DNA of 64,000 bases from an uncultured Eubacteriales bacterium (GTDB lineage Bacteria > Bacillota > Clostridia > HGM11514): assembly GCA_902492655.1 (NCBI GenBank), contig CABUMF010000008.1, positions 1 to 64,000 of the forward strand, read 5' to 3'. Under the pieces are notes generated by a model that made no database searches, was not told where the DNA came from, and was given only the letters and a program-made list of their open reading frames with translations. The position numbers and the translations under genes were made by a program. How positions within the stretch are numbered: position 1 is the first letter of the stretch; each line of letters starts with the position of its first letter. Shown here piece after piece: positions 16,233 to 24,276 of this stretch.

Positions 16233-18416
16233 TTATCTGTAATAACTTGTGTGAAGCATTGCAACAAATGTTGCGGCTTCTGCTCTTGTCACATTGTCTT
16301 TTGGTTTTAATGTTTTATCCTCGTAGCCCGACACAATACCGGCATCTTCAGCCCAGGCAACCGCATCCCTTGCCCATGATGATATTTCGTCTGCATCGGT
16401 AAATTCTATTGATTCGTCGGCTTTGGGAGAGCCTGCCAGTCTGAAAATGAAGCACAGCACCTGTTCTCTCGTCAGAGGAAGGTCGCCTCCGAAAGTGCTT
16501 TCGTCCAATCCTGCGGCTATGCCATTTTCGGCAGCCCATGAAATATAATTATCATCAATATCCGAAAAAGGAGTTTTGTATTCTTCAATACCTACCATAT
16601 CATCATGCAGTTTTCCGAGGGAAATTACAAAATCCTGTCGAGTAGCGTCATTGTCCGGAGAAAAGAATTCGTAATCGTCACTGCCAATGTAATCGTTTGC
16701 GATAATTACGGAAGGGAAGAACCAATCCTCGCTCGTTACATCCTCGTAGCCTATGCCTGCCGCATCAAGAATCATTTCCGATATTTTCTCGAAGGTGCTT
16801 TCGCTGAATATATCGTCAAATCCGCAGCTTTCAAGCGTTTCTTTGAAACCGTTGCGTTCTCCCATTGCAGAAAGCCTCATGTACTTGTCAACAGAGGCAG
16901 AGTTGTCTTTTCCCGGCATGGAAATAAGATCAAGCGCCGCCATTGCCGAAACACCGTAGCTTATATAATACATTGGCATCTCAAAGTTGTGATTTACATA
17001 AGCCCAATAATATCCTCCGTCCTCATCGCAAAGATTTGCGTAACGATATTTTTCCGCTATTTCTTTAAAGATTTTGTTGCATTTTTCCACAGTGAGAGTT
17101 TCTTCCTCATAAACTCTTTCTTGCCACAGCGACATGAGGGAAGCCTGCTCAACGGACGACAGCATATTTATTACGGACAGGAGCTTTTCGCTTTTGTTTC
17201 GATTGCCGTAAATTTTTCCGTAATAATCATAGAACAAAATTTCAAGGCCCTGGGATTGAATTTCGCATACATCAATGTTTTGCGGCTTATATTCATCATT
17301 AAAATCAGAATCAGTGTATTCTTTTAAGTATTGGTCATGAAATCCTGCGTTGTAATGGCCGTATTCATGCACAAGCGTAGATTGCAGAGGAAAAACATCG
17401 GGATTAATGAACAAAAACGGCACACCGAATTTTTCAAGACCTATTGTATATGACATTGCCTCCTTTGTGTCCGATGCGGCAATGTCAAAAAGCTTATGCT
17501 CCGTCATATAATCAAAGGCTTCTGTAAGCTCGGGATTTATTTGTTCAAGATATTCTCTTGTCTGAGCCAATATTTCATCTTCGGTTTTTGTATCGGGCTG
17601 GTAGTCAGTCAGAAGAGAAGCATTGTATGCCGCAGCAATCTTTTCGGTAAGGGGCAAGATGTATTTTTCTGTATTGCTGTAAAACGCTTCTCTTTCACTC
17701 TCTCCGTAGTCCTTATAGTAAATTTGGTCATAGGCATAATCGGCATAGCTGTCGTAGCCTTCCTCTTTGGCAATTTCGGTGCGAACCTCAACAAGCTTAA
17801 CGAATATATCACCGACATATTTGTTTGCCAGATCTTTGGTGTACTGCAAAAAATCCGTTTCGCCTTCCGATTGAGGAACATTGCTTACAGCGTTGTGGTA
17901 TTTCTCCAAAAGGGCGTTTTCCTCTTTTGAAAGCTCAATCATCTTTTCGGAGGGAATTCCATTGAGATAATCCTGCAATTCGTCTTCTGTCATTTCGCTC
18001 CAATCGAGTAAATCGGCTCTGTATTTATCAGACTCCGACATCGCCGTAATTATCTGATTGAAGATATCCGGAATTTCAATACAATCATTGCCGATTTTAG
18101 CCAAATATGCGTTGTTTTCCTCCGAATTGTCAATAGAGGATTTCAGCTTTGCTATTGCCTGAATTGTGGAAAAAGCTGTAAAATCCCCGTTTTCATCCAA
18201 TATCGCAAAAATCTTTTCGGCATCTTCGCCGTTTTTTACAAGGGAAAGCGCGTTTTGCAAATCGGCAATCATTTTATCGGTATCTACAGAATATGCAAAA
18301 ATTTCTTCCGCCGATTCTCCGCCCTTGTTATCTTCAACATAATACTTTGCCGAAACTGTCGAGAAGCTGAAAATTATCGAAAGTGCAAGTGCAAATGTTA
18401 TAAACCTTTTCTTCAT
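16233..18416 (-). CDS. Secreted SLH-anchored M3-type metallopeptidase
   Basis: 727 aa with a signal peptide (MKKRFITFALALSIIFSFS, cut near VSA-KY). The middle region has the zinc motif STLVHEYGHYNAGF (HExxH near residue 350) and, about 35 residues on, EIQSQGLEILF. That matches the M3/oligoendopeptidase-F pattern E-x-x-S-x-x-x-E, which supplies the third zinc ligand, so catalytic residues are present. The C-terminus carries three SLH modules (about 565-725; NYISWAAENGIAAGL, DAVAWAEDAGIVSGYED, VTRAEAATFVA). M3 peptidases are usually cytosolic and have no wall anchor, so this architecture is unusual. The start ATG overlaps the stop of the glycosidase gene by 4 bases, giving a two-gene operon from the promoter at 20958-20986. 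Substrate is unknown. Confidence 0.85.
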   Translation of the reverse strand: MKKRFITFALALSIIFSFSTVSAKYYVEDNKGGESAEEIFAYSVDTDKMIADLQNALSLVKNGEDAEKIFAILDENGDFTAFSTIQAIAKLKSSIDNSEENNAYLAKIGNDCIEIPDIFNQIITAMSESDKYRADLLDWSEMTEDELQDYLNGIPSEKMIELSKEENALLEKYHNAVSNVPQSEGETDFLQYTKDLANKYVGDIFVKLVEVRTEIAKEEGYDSYADYAYDQIYYKDYGESEREAFYSNTEKYILPLTEKIAAAYNASLLTDYQPDTKTEDEILAQTREYLEQINPELTEAFDYMTEHKLFDIAASDTKEAMSYTIGLEKFGVPFLFINPDVFPLQSTLVHEYGHYNAGFHDQYLKEYTDSDFNDEYKPQNIDVCEIQSQGLEILFYDYYGKIYGNRNKSEKLLSVINMLSSVEQASLMSLWQERVYEEETLTVEKCNKIFKEIAEKYRYANLCDEDGGYYWAYVNHNFEMPMYYISYGVSAMAALDLISMPGKDNSASVDKYMRLSAMGERNGFKETLESCGFDDIFSESTFEKISEMILDAAGIGYEDVTSEDWFFPSVIIANDYIGSDDYEFFSPDNDATRQDFVISLGKLHDDMVGIEEYKTPFSDIDDNYISWAAENGIAAGLDESTFGGDLPLTREQVLCFIFRLAGSPKADESIEFTDADEISSWARDAVAWAEDAGIVSGYEDKTLKPKDNVTRAEAATFVAMLHTSYYR

Positions 18417-20905
18417 TGTATTGTTCCTTTCGCTTCAATTATGATATTTTCTTCTGTTTCTTTATCGAATTGTATGGCGTATGCTCCTTTGTTGACGGAA
18501 GAAACCTTGCCCGTTGTTATAAAGGAATAATCTTTTTCCTCCGGCATACATACTATTACCGTACCCTTTCCGTTAAAGCAAAACGATAAGCGGTTTTCGC
18601 TGACTTTTTTATCTGTTATCAGCGATAAAAAGCCGCTTGTTGTGCTGTAGGGTTTAAAATAAGCCTCGCCCCATAAAAGCACCGGTGTTGAAAGCCCCGA
18701 AAACTGATGAAAGCCTGCGCCTCTGCCGTTTTTAACCATAAAATGCTCATAGCAGTTATATGTATGGTCGGTTTCGTTTTTCCACAGTTCCAGTGCCGTG
18801 AATGCAATTTTGTTTGCGAGCGAAAGCTCATTTTTATCCAAAAGGGCCTTCCAGACAATCCATTGATGAGGCATCCAAACAGAGCCGTTCCAGTATCCGC
18901 TTTCGGAGTAGTACGGTGCACGGGTATCAACCGCTCCAAGACCTATTTTTGTCATCAATCCGTTTTTTATGTTGGAAATAATTCTTTCGGAGCGCCTTTT
19001 ATCGGGAATATCGGCTATGAAAGGATATGCTCCGTCAAGCCCCATATCGGCATTTACGCCCATGTTTTTAAGTATTTCGTGATTTTTGTTTGTATCAACA
19101 TATCCGTAATATCCCGAATCTTCATCCCAGGCATACTTTTCCAAAGCGTTTGAAAAAAGGTCAATATCCCTGTCAAATTGTGTTTGGTCTTTTCCGAGAA
19201 GGCGCGCGTGATTTTTCAAAATTTTTGCGCACAGAACGGTAAATGCGGTGTTGATAACAGGCTTTACATTTTCTTCAAGACCGTTATCGTGAACATACTT
19301 TTGGGGCGGATAATCGTCCCATCCTCCCGAATTATAGAATATATGCCACAAACTGAAAATACCGATGTCATTGCTGTTTTTTATGTTTGAAAAGAAATCG
19401 TACTGATGCTTAATAAGGGGATAAAACTTTTTCAAAAACTTCATATCGCCCGTCTTTGCGAAAATTTCCGCAAACAGTAAAATCTGTGTCGGAAGTGGAG
19501 TGCCGTGAAAAATGCAGGGAGAATGAATATCGCTTTCGGGCGTAAGGTAGGCGTTTAGACAATCCTTCGCCCTTCCTATGTCGATAGTTGACAGTCCAAG
19601 CCCTATAAACCCCGAATCCCATGTGTAGAGACTGTCCCAATTTCTTCCGGGAGTGTTGTGCTTAATAAAGCCTTTTCTCGAATATATCGGCCACACAACA
19701 TTTGTAAGCGTTACCGCAGACATTGTTTTTTGCGAAAACGAATATTTTTCACCTTCTGCATTAAATTCAGGAGAATAAATTTCGTGATTTGCCTCAAATT
19801 CACACTTCTTTTGAGCGGTGATTTTAAACTTTACACACTTTTTTGAATTCGGAGGAATGAAAATCGGTCTTACAAAAATGTCGGCGGTTTCGTGCTCGCC
19901 GTTCCCGAAAAGCGTTGAGCTTACATGGTCGTGAATCTTTTCGGAAAGCACAATTCCTATGTCATCCGCAACAATTTTACGAACCGTATATTCATCGCAA
20001 ACTGGTTCCACCGTATATTTTATATCTCCGAAGGACACCGTTATTAAGCCGCCGTTTTCGGTTATATCGGGACTGAAGTTATCAAATGCGGGCACAAATT
20101 TTGCATTCTTGCAGTTATTTCCCAAAACAAAGCCGTCAATATCTGCCGATAAACACAACGGAATTATTTCCATTGTATCGCACATTGTATTATCGGTTTT
20201 GATAACTGTGTAATTAATCTCTTCGGATTTTGGAAGCGTAACCGAAAGCTCTCTTTCTCCAAGTATTAATTTGAAGCTCCCTTCTCCGCGGTATCTTATC
20301 CCGACCTCGCTAAATGGTTTTTCGGGCAATTTATACCTTGCAAAATGACCGTTTGAGCCGAAAAACTCTTTGCTTAAGTGATTTCCGTGTACAAATCCGC
20401 TTTCTCTTTTTTCGCCCAGGTACAGTCCGTCAACGGCTAAGTCACATCCACAGTTGATTTCCGAGTAATCGGTTGCATCAATCCATATATTGTCAGAGAT
20501 TTCTGCCTTGTAATCATGAATTTCTCTATGGTTTTGGGAACACGGGTGAAGCGACATACAAGCATCAAGCGATACGCTTTCGCAGAAATCCGTATTATTT
20601 ACAATGCTGCACTCGATTGTCATAACATTATTGTCAGACAAAAAGTCGGCATCTATGTAAACCTTGTCTTTCCAATCCAATTCATATCTGTAAATGTAAT
20701 GGGAAACATCGGGCGAGGAGGCAAGCATTTTTACGCCCGAATCCATTATGTCTTTCGGAAGCATAATACTTCGCCTGTAAAACCCCGGGAATAAGGACAC
20801 ATCAAACCGCAAACCGAGCTTTTCGTCAGCTATATGCGATGCTCCCAAATATTTTTTGTTGTACGGCCCCCATAACGGCAGGTTTAAATCGTAGCTTTTA
20901 ATCAT
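18413..20905 (-). CDS. Clan GH-G (GH63/GH37-like) alpha-glycosidase
   Basis: 830 aa, no signal peptide, so cytoplasmic. The N-terminal 350 residues are beta-sandwich-like. From about residue 400 an (alpha/alpha)6 toroid is indicated by WDSLYTWDSGFIGLGL, NSGGWDDYPPQKY (the likely general acid Asp), SGYWNGSVWMPHQW, and a C-terminal CYEHFMVKNGRGAGFHQFSG region resembling the catalytic base segment of GH63. GH63 members hydrolyse terminal alpha-glucosides or mannosylglycerate, and GH37 trehalose; the exact substrate cannot be deduced. It is the first gene of an operon with the SLH metallopeptidase, 4-base overlap, driven by a strong promoter 50-80 bases upstream. Confidence 0.75.
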   Translation of the reverse strand: MIKSYDLNLPLWGPYNKKYLGASHIADEKLGLRFDVSLFPGFYRRSIMLPKDIMDSGVKMLASSPDVSHYIYRYELDWKDKVYIDADFLSDNNVMTIECSIVNNTDFCESVSLDACMSLHPCSQNHREIHDYKAEISDNIWIDATDYSEINCGCDLAVDGLYLGEKRESGFVHGNHLSKEFFGSNGHFARYKLPEKPFSEVGIRYRGEGSFKLILGERELSVTLPKSEEINYTVIKTDNTMCDTMEIIPLCLSADIDGFVLGNNCKNAKFVPAFDNFSPDITENGGLITVSFGDIKYTVEPVCDEYTVRKIVADDIGIVLSEKIHDHVSSTLFGNGEHETADIFVRPIFIPPNSKKCVKFKITAQKKCEFEANHEIYSPEFNAEGEKYSFSQKTMSAVTLTNVVWPIYSRKGFIKHNTPGRNWDSLYTWDSGFIGLGLSTIDIGRAKDCLNAYLTPESDIHSPCIFHGTPLPTQILLFAEIFAKTGDMKFLKKFYPLIKHQYDFFSNIKNSNDIGIFSLWHIFYNSGGWDDYPPQKYVHDNGLEENVKPVINTAFTVLCAKILKNHARLLGKDQTQFDRDIDLFSNALEKYAWDEDSGYYGYVDTNKNHEILKNMGVNADMGLDGAYPFIADIPDKRRSERIISNIKNGLMTKIGLGAVDTRAPYYSESGYWNGSVWMPHQWIVWKALLDKNELSLANKIAFTALELWKNETDHTYNCYEHFMVKNGRGAGFHQFSGLSTPVLLWGEAYFKPYSTTSGFLSLITDKKVSENRLSFCFNGKGTVIVCMPEEKDYSFITTGKVSSVNKGAYAIQFDKETEENIIIEAKGTIQ

Positions 20906-20957
20906 AGGTTTTTCCTTTGTAATGTTAAACTGATTTTCGATAATATTTTATAAATAT

Positions 20958-20986
20958 ATTATAGAACCTATGCTTTTGTTTGTCAA
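20958..20986 (-). promoter_or_regulatory. Promoter of the glycosidase-peptidase operon
   Basis: On the minus strand TTGACA (20986-20981), a 17-bp spacer and TATAAT (20963-20958): a perfect sigma-A consensus facing left. Confidence 0.88.
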
Positions 20987-21007
20987 TAATTTATTTTGAA
21001 ATAACCC

Positions 21008-21036
21008 TTGACAAACAAAAAAAGAAGTGATATAAT
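21008..21036 (+). promoter_or_regulatory. Promoter of the arsR-type metal resistance unit
   Basis: TTGACA (21008-21013), a 17-bp spacer and TATAAT (21031-21036). Its -35 region TTGACAAACAAA is an exact inverted copy (12 bp) of the -35 region of the leftward promoter at 20975-20986. Confidence 0.92.
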
Positions 21037-21037
21037 A

Positions 21038-21065
21038 AAACATATGAACAATAATTCATATGTTT
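21038..21065 (+). promoter_or_regulatory. Metal-sensor (ArsR/SmtB) operator
   Basis: A perfect 11-6-11 inverted repeat, arms AAACATATGAA and TTCATATGTTT, begins 2 bases after the -10 box and spans the expected transcription start. The ATATGAAC...TTCATAT core resembles the 12-2-12 operators of SmtB/CzrA/CadC sensors, so binding by the ArsR protein encoded 17 bases downstream should block RNA polymerase. Confidence 0.88.
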
Positions 21066-21082
21066 GTTTGTGAGGTGATGTT

Positions 21083-21409
21083 ATGACAGAAGAAACCGTA
21101 AAAAAGGATATTAAGGACATTCCGATGCCCGATGAGGACATTATGTATGACCTTGCCGAGCTTTATAAGGTGTTCGGCGACAGTACGAGAATTAAAATTC
21201 TCTATGTTTTGTTTGAAAGCGAAATGTGCGTTCAGGATATTTCAAACATAATCGGTATGACGCAAAGCGCAGTGTCCCACCAACTGAGAGTGCTCAAGAA
21301 CTCAAAGCTTGTTAAATATCGCCGGGACGGCAAAACGATTTATTATTCCTTGGCGGACGGGCACGTTAGATCTATAATGAACCAAGGACTTGAGCATATA
21401 GAAGAATAG
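21083..21409 (+). CDS. ArsR/SmtB-family Zn-type metal sensor
   Basis: 108 aa, start ATG after GAGGTG. A winged-helix repressor: ELYKVFGDSTRIKILYVL opens the fold and MTQSAVSHQLRVLKNSKLV is the recognition helix, followed by the wing YRRDGKTIYYSL. The C-terminal helix has D-x-H, 10 residues, H-x-x-E (DGHVRSIMNQGLEHIEE), which matches the alpha-5 Zn(II) site of SmtB/CzrA residue for residue in spacing. The alpha-3 CxC motif of Cd/Pb sensors is reduced to one Cys (SEMCVQDIS). This argues for zinc (or Co) sensing rather than Cd/Pb. It probably represses its own operon with the efflux genes through the operator at 21038-21065. Confidence 0.93.
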   Translation: MTEETVKKDIKDIPMPDEDIMYDLAELYKVFGDSTRIKILYVLFESEMCVQDISNIIGMTQSAVSHQLRVLKNSKLVKYRRDGKTIYYSLADGHVRSIMNQGLEHIEE

Positions 21410-21410
21410 A

Positions 21411-21548
21411 AATGCCCGTGCGAACTTTTACTCGGCAAAGCCTTCGGAAAACGCACATGGGCGCAATAATCTCTTATCATTCCTTGCCCTGCTGATAAGA
21501 GAAAATCATTTATTACTTAAGCCGAGCAGGGCGGCGGAATGGAGATTA
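21411..21548 (+). repeat. Structured direct repeat, copy 1
   Basis: A 138-bp unit repeated at 21587-21724 with only two differences (21430 A versus C; 21519 A versus T). Self-complementary parts are GCCCGTGCG (21414-21422) with CGCACATGGGC (21452-21462, AT bulge); CTCTTATCA (21471-21479) with TGATAAGAG (21493-21501); GCCCTGCT (21486-21493) with AGCAGGGC (21525-21532), extended by ATTCC/GGAAT; and CTCGGC (21431-21436) with GCCGAG (21521-21526). Several pairings exclude each other, as in riboswitch expression platforms. It ends in GGAGATTA followed by an ATG that opens only a short shadow frame. Confidence 0.85.
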
Positions 21549-21586
21549 ATGCGAAAGTTCCTTTCGCATTGCCTCCGGCGGATTTT
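21549..21586 (+). other. 38-bp spacer with a perfect hairpin between repeat copies
   Basis: ATGCGAAAG (21549-21557), loop TTC, CTTTCGCAT (21561-21569) is a 9-bp perfect stem, followed by GCCTCCGGCGG and ATTTT. It may act as a weak terminator or insulating stem between the two structured units. Confidence 0.5.
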
Positions 21587-21724
21587 AATGCCCGTGCGAA
21601 CTTTTCCTCGGCAAAGCCTTCGGAAAACGCACATGGGCGCAATAATCTCTTATCATTCCTTGCCCTGCTGATAAGAGAAAATCATTTATTACTTTAGCCG
21701 AGCAGGGCGGCGGAATGGAGATTA
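21587..21724 (+). repeat. Structured direct repeat, copy 2 (leader of the HMA gene)
   Basis: Second copy of the 138-bp unit. Here it ends with the ribosome site GGAG (21717-21720) of the HMA gene at 21727. The A-to-C change at 21606 makes TTTTCC (21602-21607) fully complementary to GGAAAA (21622-21627). The segment AGCAGGGC...GGAAT that pairs with the hairpin loop touches the ribosome site, so folding could control translation. No match to a riboswitch class I can name. Confidence 0.8.
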
Positions 21725-21726
21725 TT

Positions 21727-21945
21727 ATGAAAAAGACATTTAAAATGAAAAATCTTGATTGTGCAAACTGTGCGGCAAAAATGGAGGATAAGATTTCCAA
21801 AATCAGCGGAGTTAATTCTGTTTCAATCAACTTTTTTGCACAGAAAATGGTGCTTGACGCAGTTGAAGAAAGATTTGAAGAAATACTGAAAGAAGCAAAG
21901 GCTTGTGTTGCGTCCGTTGACTCGGACTGTGAAATTCTGGGGTGA
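21727..21945 (+). CDS. Heavy-metal-associated (HMA) metallochaperone
   Basis: 72 aa, the size of a single HMA ferredoxin-like domain. The metal-binding loop is NLDCANCAAKMED (a CxxC at residues 11-14, following a conserved Asp-Cys), followed by the family pattern ISGVNSVSINFFAQKM. It binds Zn/Cd/Cu in the cytosol and hands the metal to the ATPase encoded 7 bases downstream, which lacks its own N-terminal HMA domain; together they equal one standard ZntA/CadA. The start at 21727 is set by GGAG 6 bases upstream, within the duplicated leader. Confidence 0.9.
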   Translation: MKKTFKMKNLDCANCAAKMEDKISKISGVNSVSINFFAQKMVLDAVEERFEEILKEAKACVASVDSDCEILG

Positions 21946-21952
21946 TCGTAAA

Positions 21953-23770
21953 ATGAATTCCAAACAAAAAAAGGTTGCTTATCGCATAATTGTTTCCGCA
22001 GTTTTGGCGGCTGTCATACTTGTTTTGGAGCTTTTTGTATCCGAAAAGTTCGAGTGGTTTATGCTTATTCCGTACATCATTGCAGGCTATGATGTTTTAA
22101 TCAAAGCCTTCAAAAATATAAGGAATGTCATTGATGAAAACTTTCTTATGGCGATTGCCACAATAGGAGCGTTAATCCTGCTTGAATTTACCGAAGCAAT
22201 GGCGGTTATGCTTTTTTATCAGGTGGGAGAGCTGTTCAATTCGATTGCCGTGGGTAAATCGAGAAAATCAATACAGGACCTTATGGATATAAAGCCGGAT
22301 ATTGCGCACAGGCTTGTCGGCGAGGAAACGGAGGATATTGCTTGCGAGGAAGTCAATGTCGGGGATATTCTGGTTGTTAAGCCCGGAGAAAGGATTCCGG
22401 CTGACGGCGTAGTAATCGAGGGAAAGGCAGATGCCGACACCTCGTCAATAACAGGCGAATCCTTGTATCGTGAGCTTTCCGAAGGCAGCGACGCAATCAG
22501 CGGTTTTGTAAATATCAACGGTATTCTTAAGATTAAGGTAACAAAGTCATTTGAGGATTCAACGGTTGCCAAGATACTTGATTTGGTGGAAAATGCTTCG
22601 TCAAAGAAGGCGGAAACGGAAAAGTTCATCACCCGTTTTGCAAGGGTTTATACTCCGGTTGTTGTGCTTTTAGCCATAATAATTGCGGTAATACCGCCGT
22701 TTTTCTCTGAGGCATCCTTTGGAGAATGGCTTCACAGAAGCTTGTCTTTCCTTGTGGTTTCGTGTCCGTGTGCTTTGGTGATTTCGGTTCCTCTCGGATT
22801 TTTCGGAGCATTGGGCTGTGCCTCAAAGAACGGAATACTCATAAAAGGTTCAAATTATATCGAGCAGCTTGCGCATCTTGATTGTGCGGTTTTTGATAAA
22901 ACGGGTACGCTTACTGTCGGAAAACCGTCTATTGACAAGGTTTTTCCTAACGGTATAACCGACCGTGACCTTCTGTTCACCGCCGCAATTGCGCAGAAAA
23001 ATTCAAATCATCCCATTTCAAGGGCAGTGGTTGAGCTTTTCGATACCATTCCCGCCTGCTCCGATTTTACCCAGGTAGGAGGAAGGGGCGTAAAGTGCAG
23101 CTTTAACGGCAAAACCATATCCTGCGGCAATTTAAAGATGATGAATGAAATGAATATTGATGTTCCCGAAGCTTTTGAGGGAACGGTAATGTATGTTGCT
23201 CTCGATAATAATTATCTCGGTGCGGTTTTGCTCAAGGATACCGTTAAGGAAACCTCAAAAAATGCAATCAGGCTTTTGAAGGATTGCGGTATTAAGCTCA
23301 CCGTAATGCTTACGGGGGATTCAAAGGCTTCAGCCGAAAAAATCGGTGAGGAGGTTGGGATTGACCTTGTAAAATCCGAGCTTTTGCCCGACGGTAAGGT
23401 GGAGGAATTTGAAAAGCTTATAGTAAATTACGATTCGGTTGCGTTCGTGGGGGACGGCATAAACGACGCTCCCGTAATTGCCCGTGCCGATGTCGGAGTT
23501 GCCATGGGGGCACTCGGTTCCGATGCCGCCATAGAAGCCTGCGATGTTGTTATTATGAACGATGATCCCTCGCTTCTTGCAAAAGCGGTTAAAATTTCAC
23601 GAAAGGCTTTGAAAATTGTTTGGCAGAACATTTTCTTTGCAATCGGCGTAAAGCTTGCGATTATGGTTCTCGTGGCGGTAGGTCTTGCAAGCATGTGGGA
23701 AGCTGTTTTTGCAGATGTGGGCGTTGCTGTTCTTGCGATACTTAATTCTATGAGAATGCTTAGAAAATAG
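21953..23770 (+). CDS. P1B-type Zn/Cd/Pb-transporting ATPase
   Basis: 605 aa from ATG 21953 after GGGGTGAT. It exports divalent metal across the membrane using ATP. Motifs in order: the actuator TGES; the membrane metal site SCPCALVISVP; the phosphorylation site DKTGTLTVGKP; the HP nucleotide motif NSNHPISRA; and the hinge GDGINDAPVIARADVGVAMG. The last membrane segments hold KLAIM... and FADVGVAVLAILNSMRML, the conserved Lys and Asp-x-Gly of the PIB-2 (Zn/Cd/Pb) subgroup rather than copper pumps. The N-terminal HMA domain is absent and supplied by the separate 72-aa protein. Expression should follow the ArsR sensor and the structured leader. Confidence 0.94.
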   Translation: MNSKQKKVAYRIIVSAVLAAVILVLELFVSEKFEWFMLIPYIIAGYDVLIKAFKNIRNVIDENFLMAIATIGALILLEFTEAMAVMLFYQVGELFNSIAVGKSRKSIQDLMDIKPDIAHRLVGEETEDIACEEVNVGDILVVKPGERIPADGVVIEGKADADTSSITGESLYRELSEGSDAISGFVNINGILKIKVTKSFEDSTVAKILDLVENASSKKAETEKFITRFARVYTPVVVLLAIIIAVIPPFFSEASFGEWLHRSLSFLVVSCPCALVISVPLGFFGALGCASKNGILIKGSNYIEQLAHLDCAVFDKTGTLTVGKPSIDKVFPNGITDRDLLFTAAIAQKNSNHPISRAVVELFDTIPACSDFTQVGGRGVKCSFNGKTISCGNLKMMNEMNIDVPEAFEGTVMYVALDNNYLGAVLLKDTVKETSKNAIRLLKDCGIKLTVMLTGDSKASAEKIGEEVGIDLVKSELLPDGKVEEFEKLIVNYDSVAFVGDGINDAPVIARADVGVAMGALGSDAAIEACDVVIMNDDPSLLAKAVKISRKALKIVWQNIFFAIGVKLAIMVLVAVGLASMWEAVFADVGVAVLAILNSMRMLRK

Positions 23771-23771
23771 C

Positions 23772-23800
23772 TTGCTTTTTTCTCCGAGATATGGTACAAT
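23772..23800 (+). promoter_or_regulatory. Promoter before the CBS protein
   Basis: TTGCTT (23772-23777), a 17-bp spacer and TACAAT (23795-23800), immediately after the ATPase stop. Confidence 0.65.
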
Positions 23801-23820
23801 TATTTTGGAGGTGATGAGAA

Positions 23821-24222
23821 TTGAAAAACATTGCGTATTTTCTTATACCGAAAAACGATGTTGCCTATCTTTATAACGATTCAACGGTAAGGCAGGGGAT
23901 TGAGAAAATGCGGTTTCACGGATATTCCGCAATTCCCGTGATAGACAGGGAAGGAAAGTATATCCGTACGATAAGTGACGGGGATTTTCTCGGGTATGTC
24001 ATTGATAACGGCAGTTCCGAGTATGCTCCGCTTGACAGTATTGTTGAAAAAAAGGCTAATCTTCCCGTTAAGATTACTGCCTCGATAGAAGAACTTTTTG
24101 ATTGTGCCTGCAATCAGAATTTTGTGCCCGTAACGGACGATTCGGGTATTTTTGTGGGCATTGTCACAAGACGACAGATTATAAAATATCTTGTTCAGGA
24201 CAGAAATAATGCATCGGAATAA
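23821..24222 (+). CDS. Tandem CBS-domain protein
   Basis: 133 aa starting with TTG, supported by GGAGGTGAT 5 bases upstream and no better ATG. It consists almost only of a Bateman pair: the first CBS motif is around TVRQGIEKMRFHGYSAIPVIDREGKY, the second SIEELFDCACNQNFVPVTDDSGIFVGIVTRRQIIKYL. Such stand-alone CBS proteins bind adenine nucleotides or c-di-AMP and act as regulators. The partner is not evident; it lies between the metal ATPase and a polysaccharide deacetylase and has its own promoter. Confidence 0.82.
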   Translation: MKNIAYFLIPKNDVAYLYNDSTVRQGIEKMRFHGYSAIPVIDREGKYIRTISDGDFLGYVIDNGSSEYAPLDSIVEKKANLPVKITASIEELFDCACNQNFVPVTDDSGIFVGIVTRRQIIKYLVQDRNNASE

Positions 24223-24276
24223 ATACTTTTAATCATATAATCCCTTTTGGTAAATATACTGAAACGGGGTGGTGAA

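Noticed and set aside
16605..17930. Long plus-strand ORFs opposite the SLH metallopeptidase (240 and 144 codons)
   Set aside because: They are antisense to a gene with signal peptide, HExxH and SLH motifs and encode no recognisable domain.
21411..21670. Short ORFs in both copies of the duplicated leader (starting MPVRTF and MRKFLS)
   Set aside because: They lack proper ribosome sites or end within about 40 codons, and the sequence is better explained by base-paired structure.
22219..23799. Long minus-strand ORFs opposite the P-type ATPase (up to 137 codons)
   Set aside because: The + strand frame carries all catalytic motifs; the reverse frames are Ser/Thr-rich shadows of its codon pattern.
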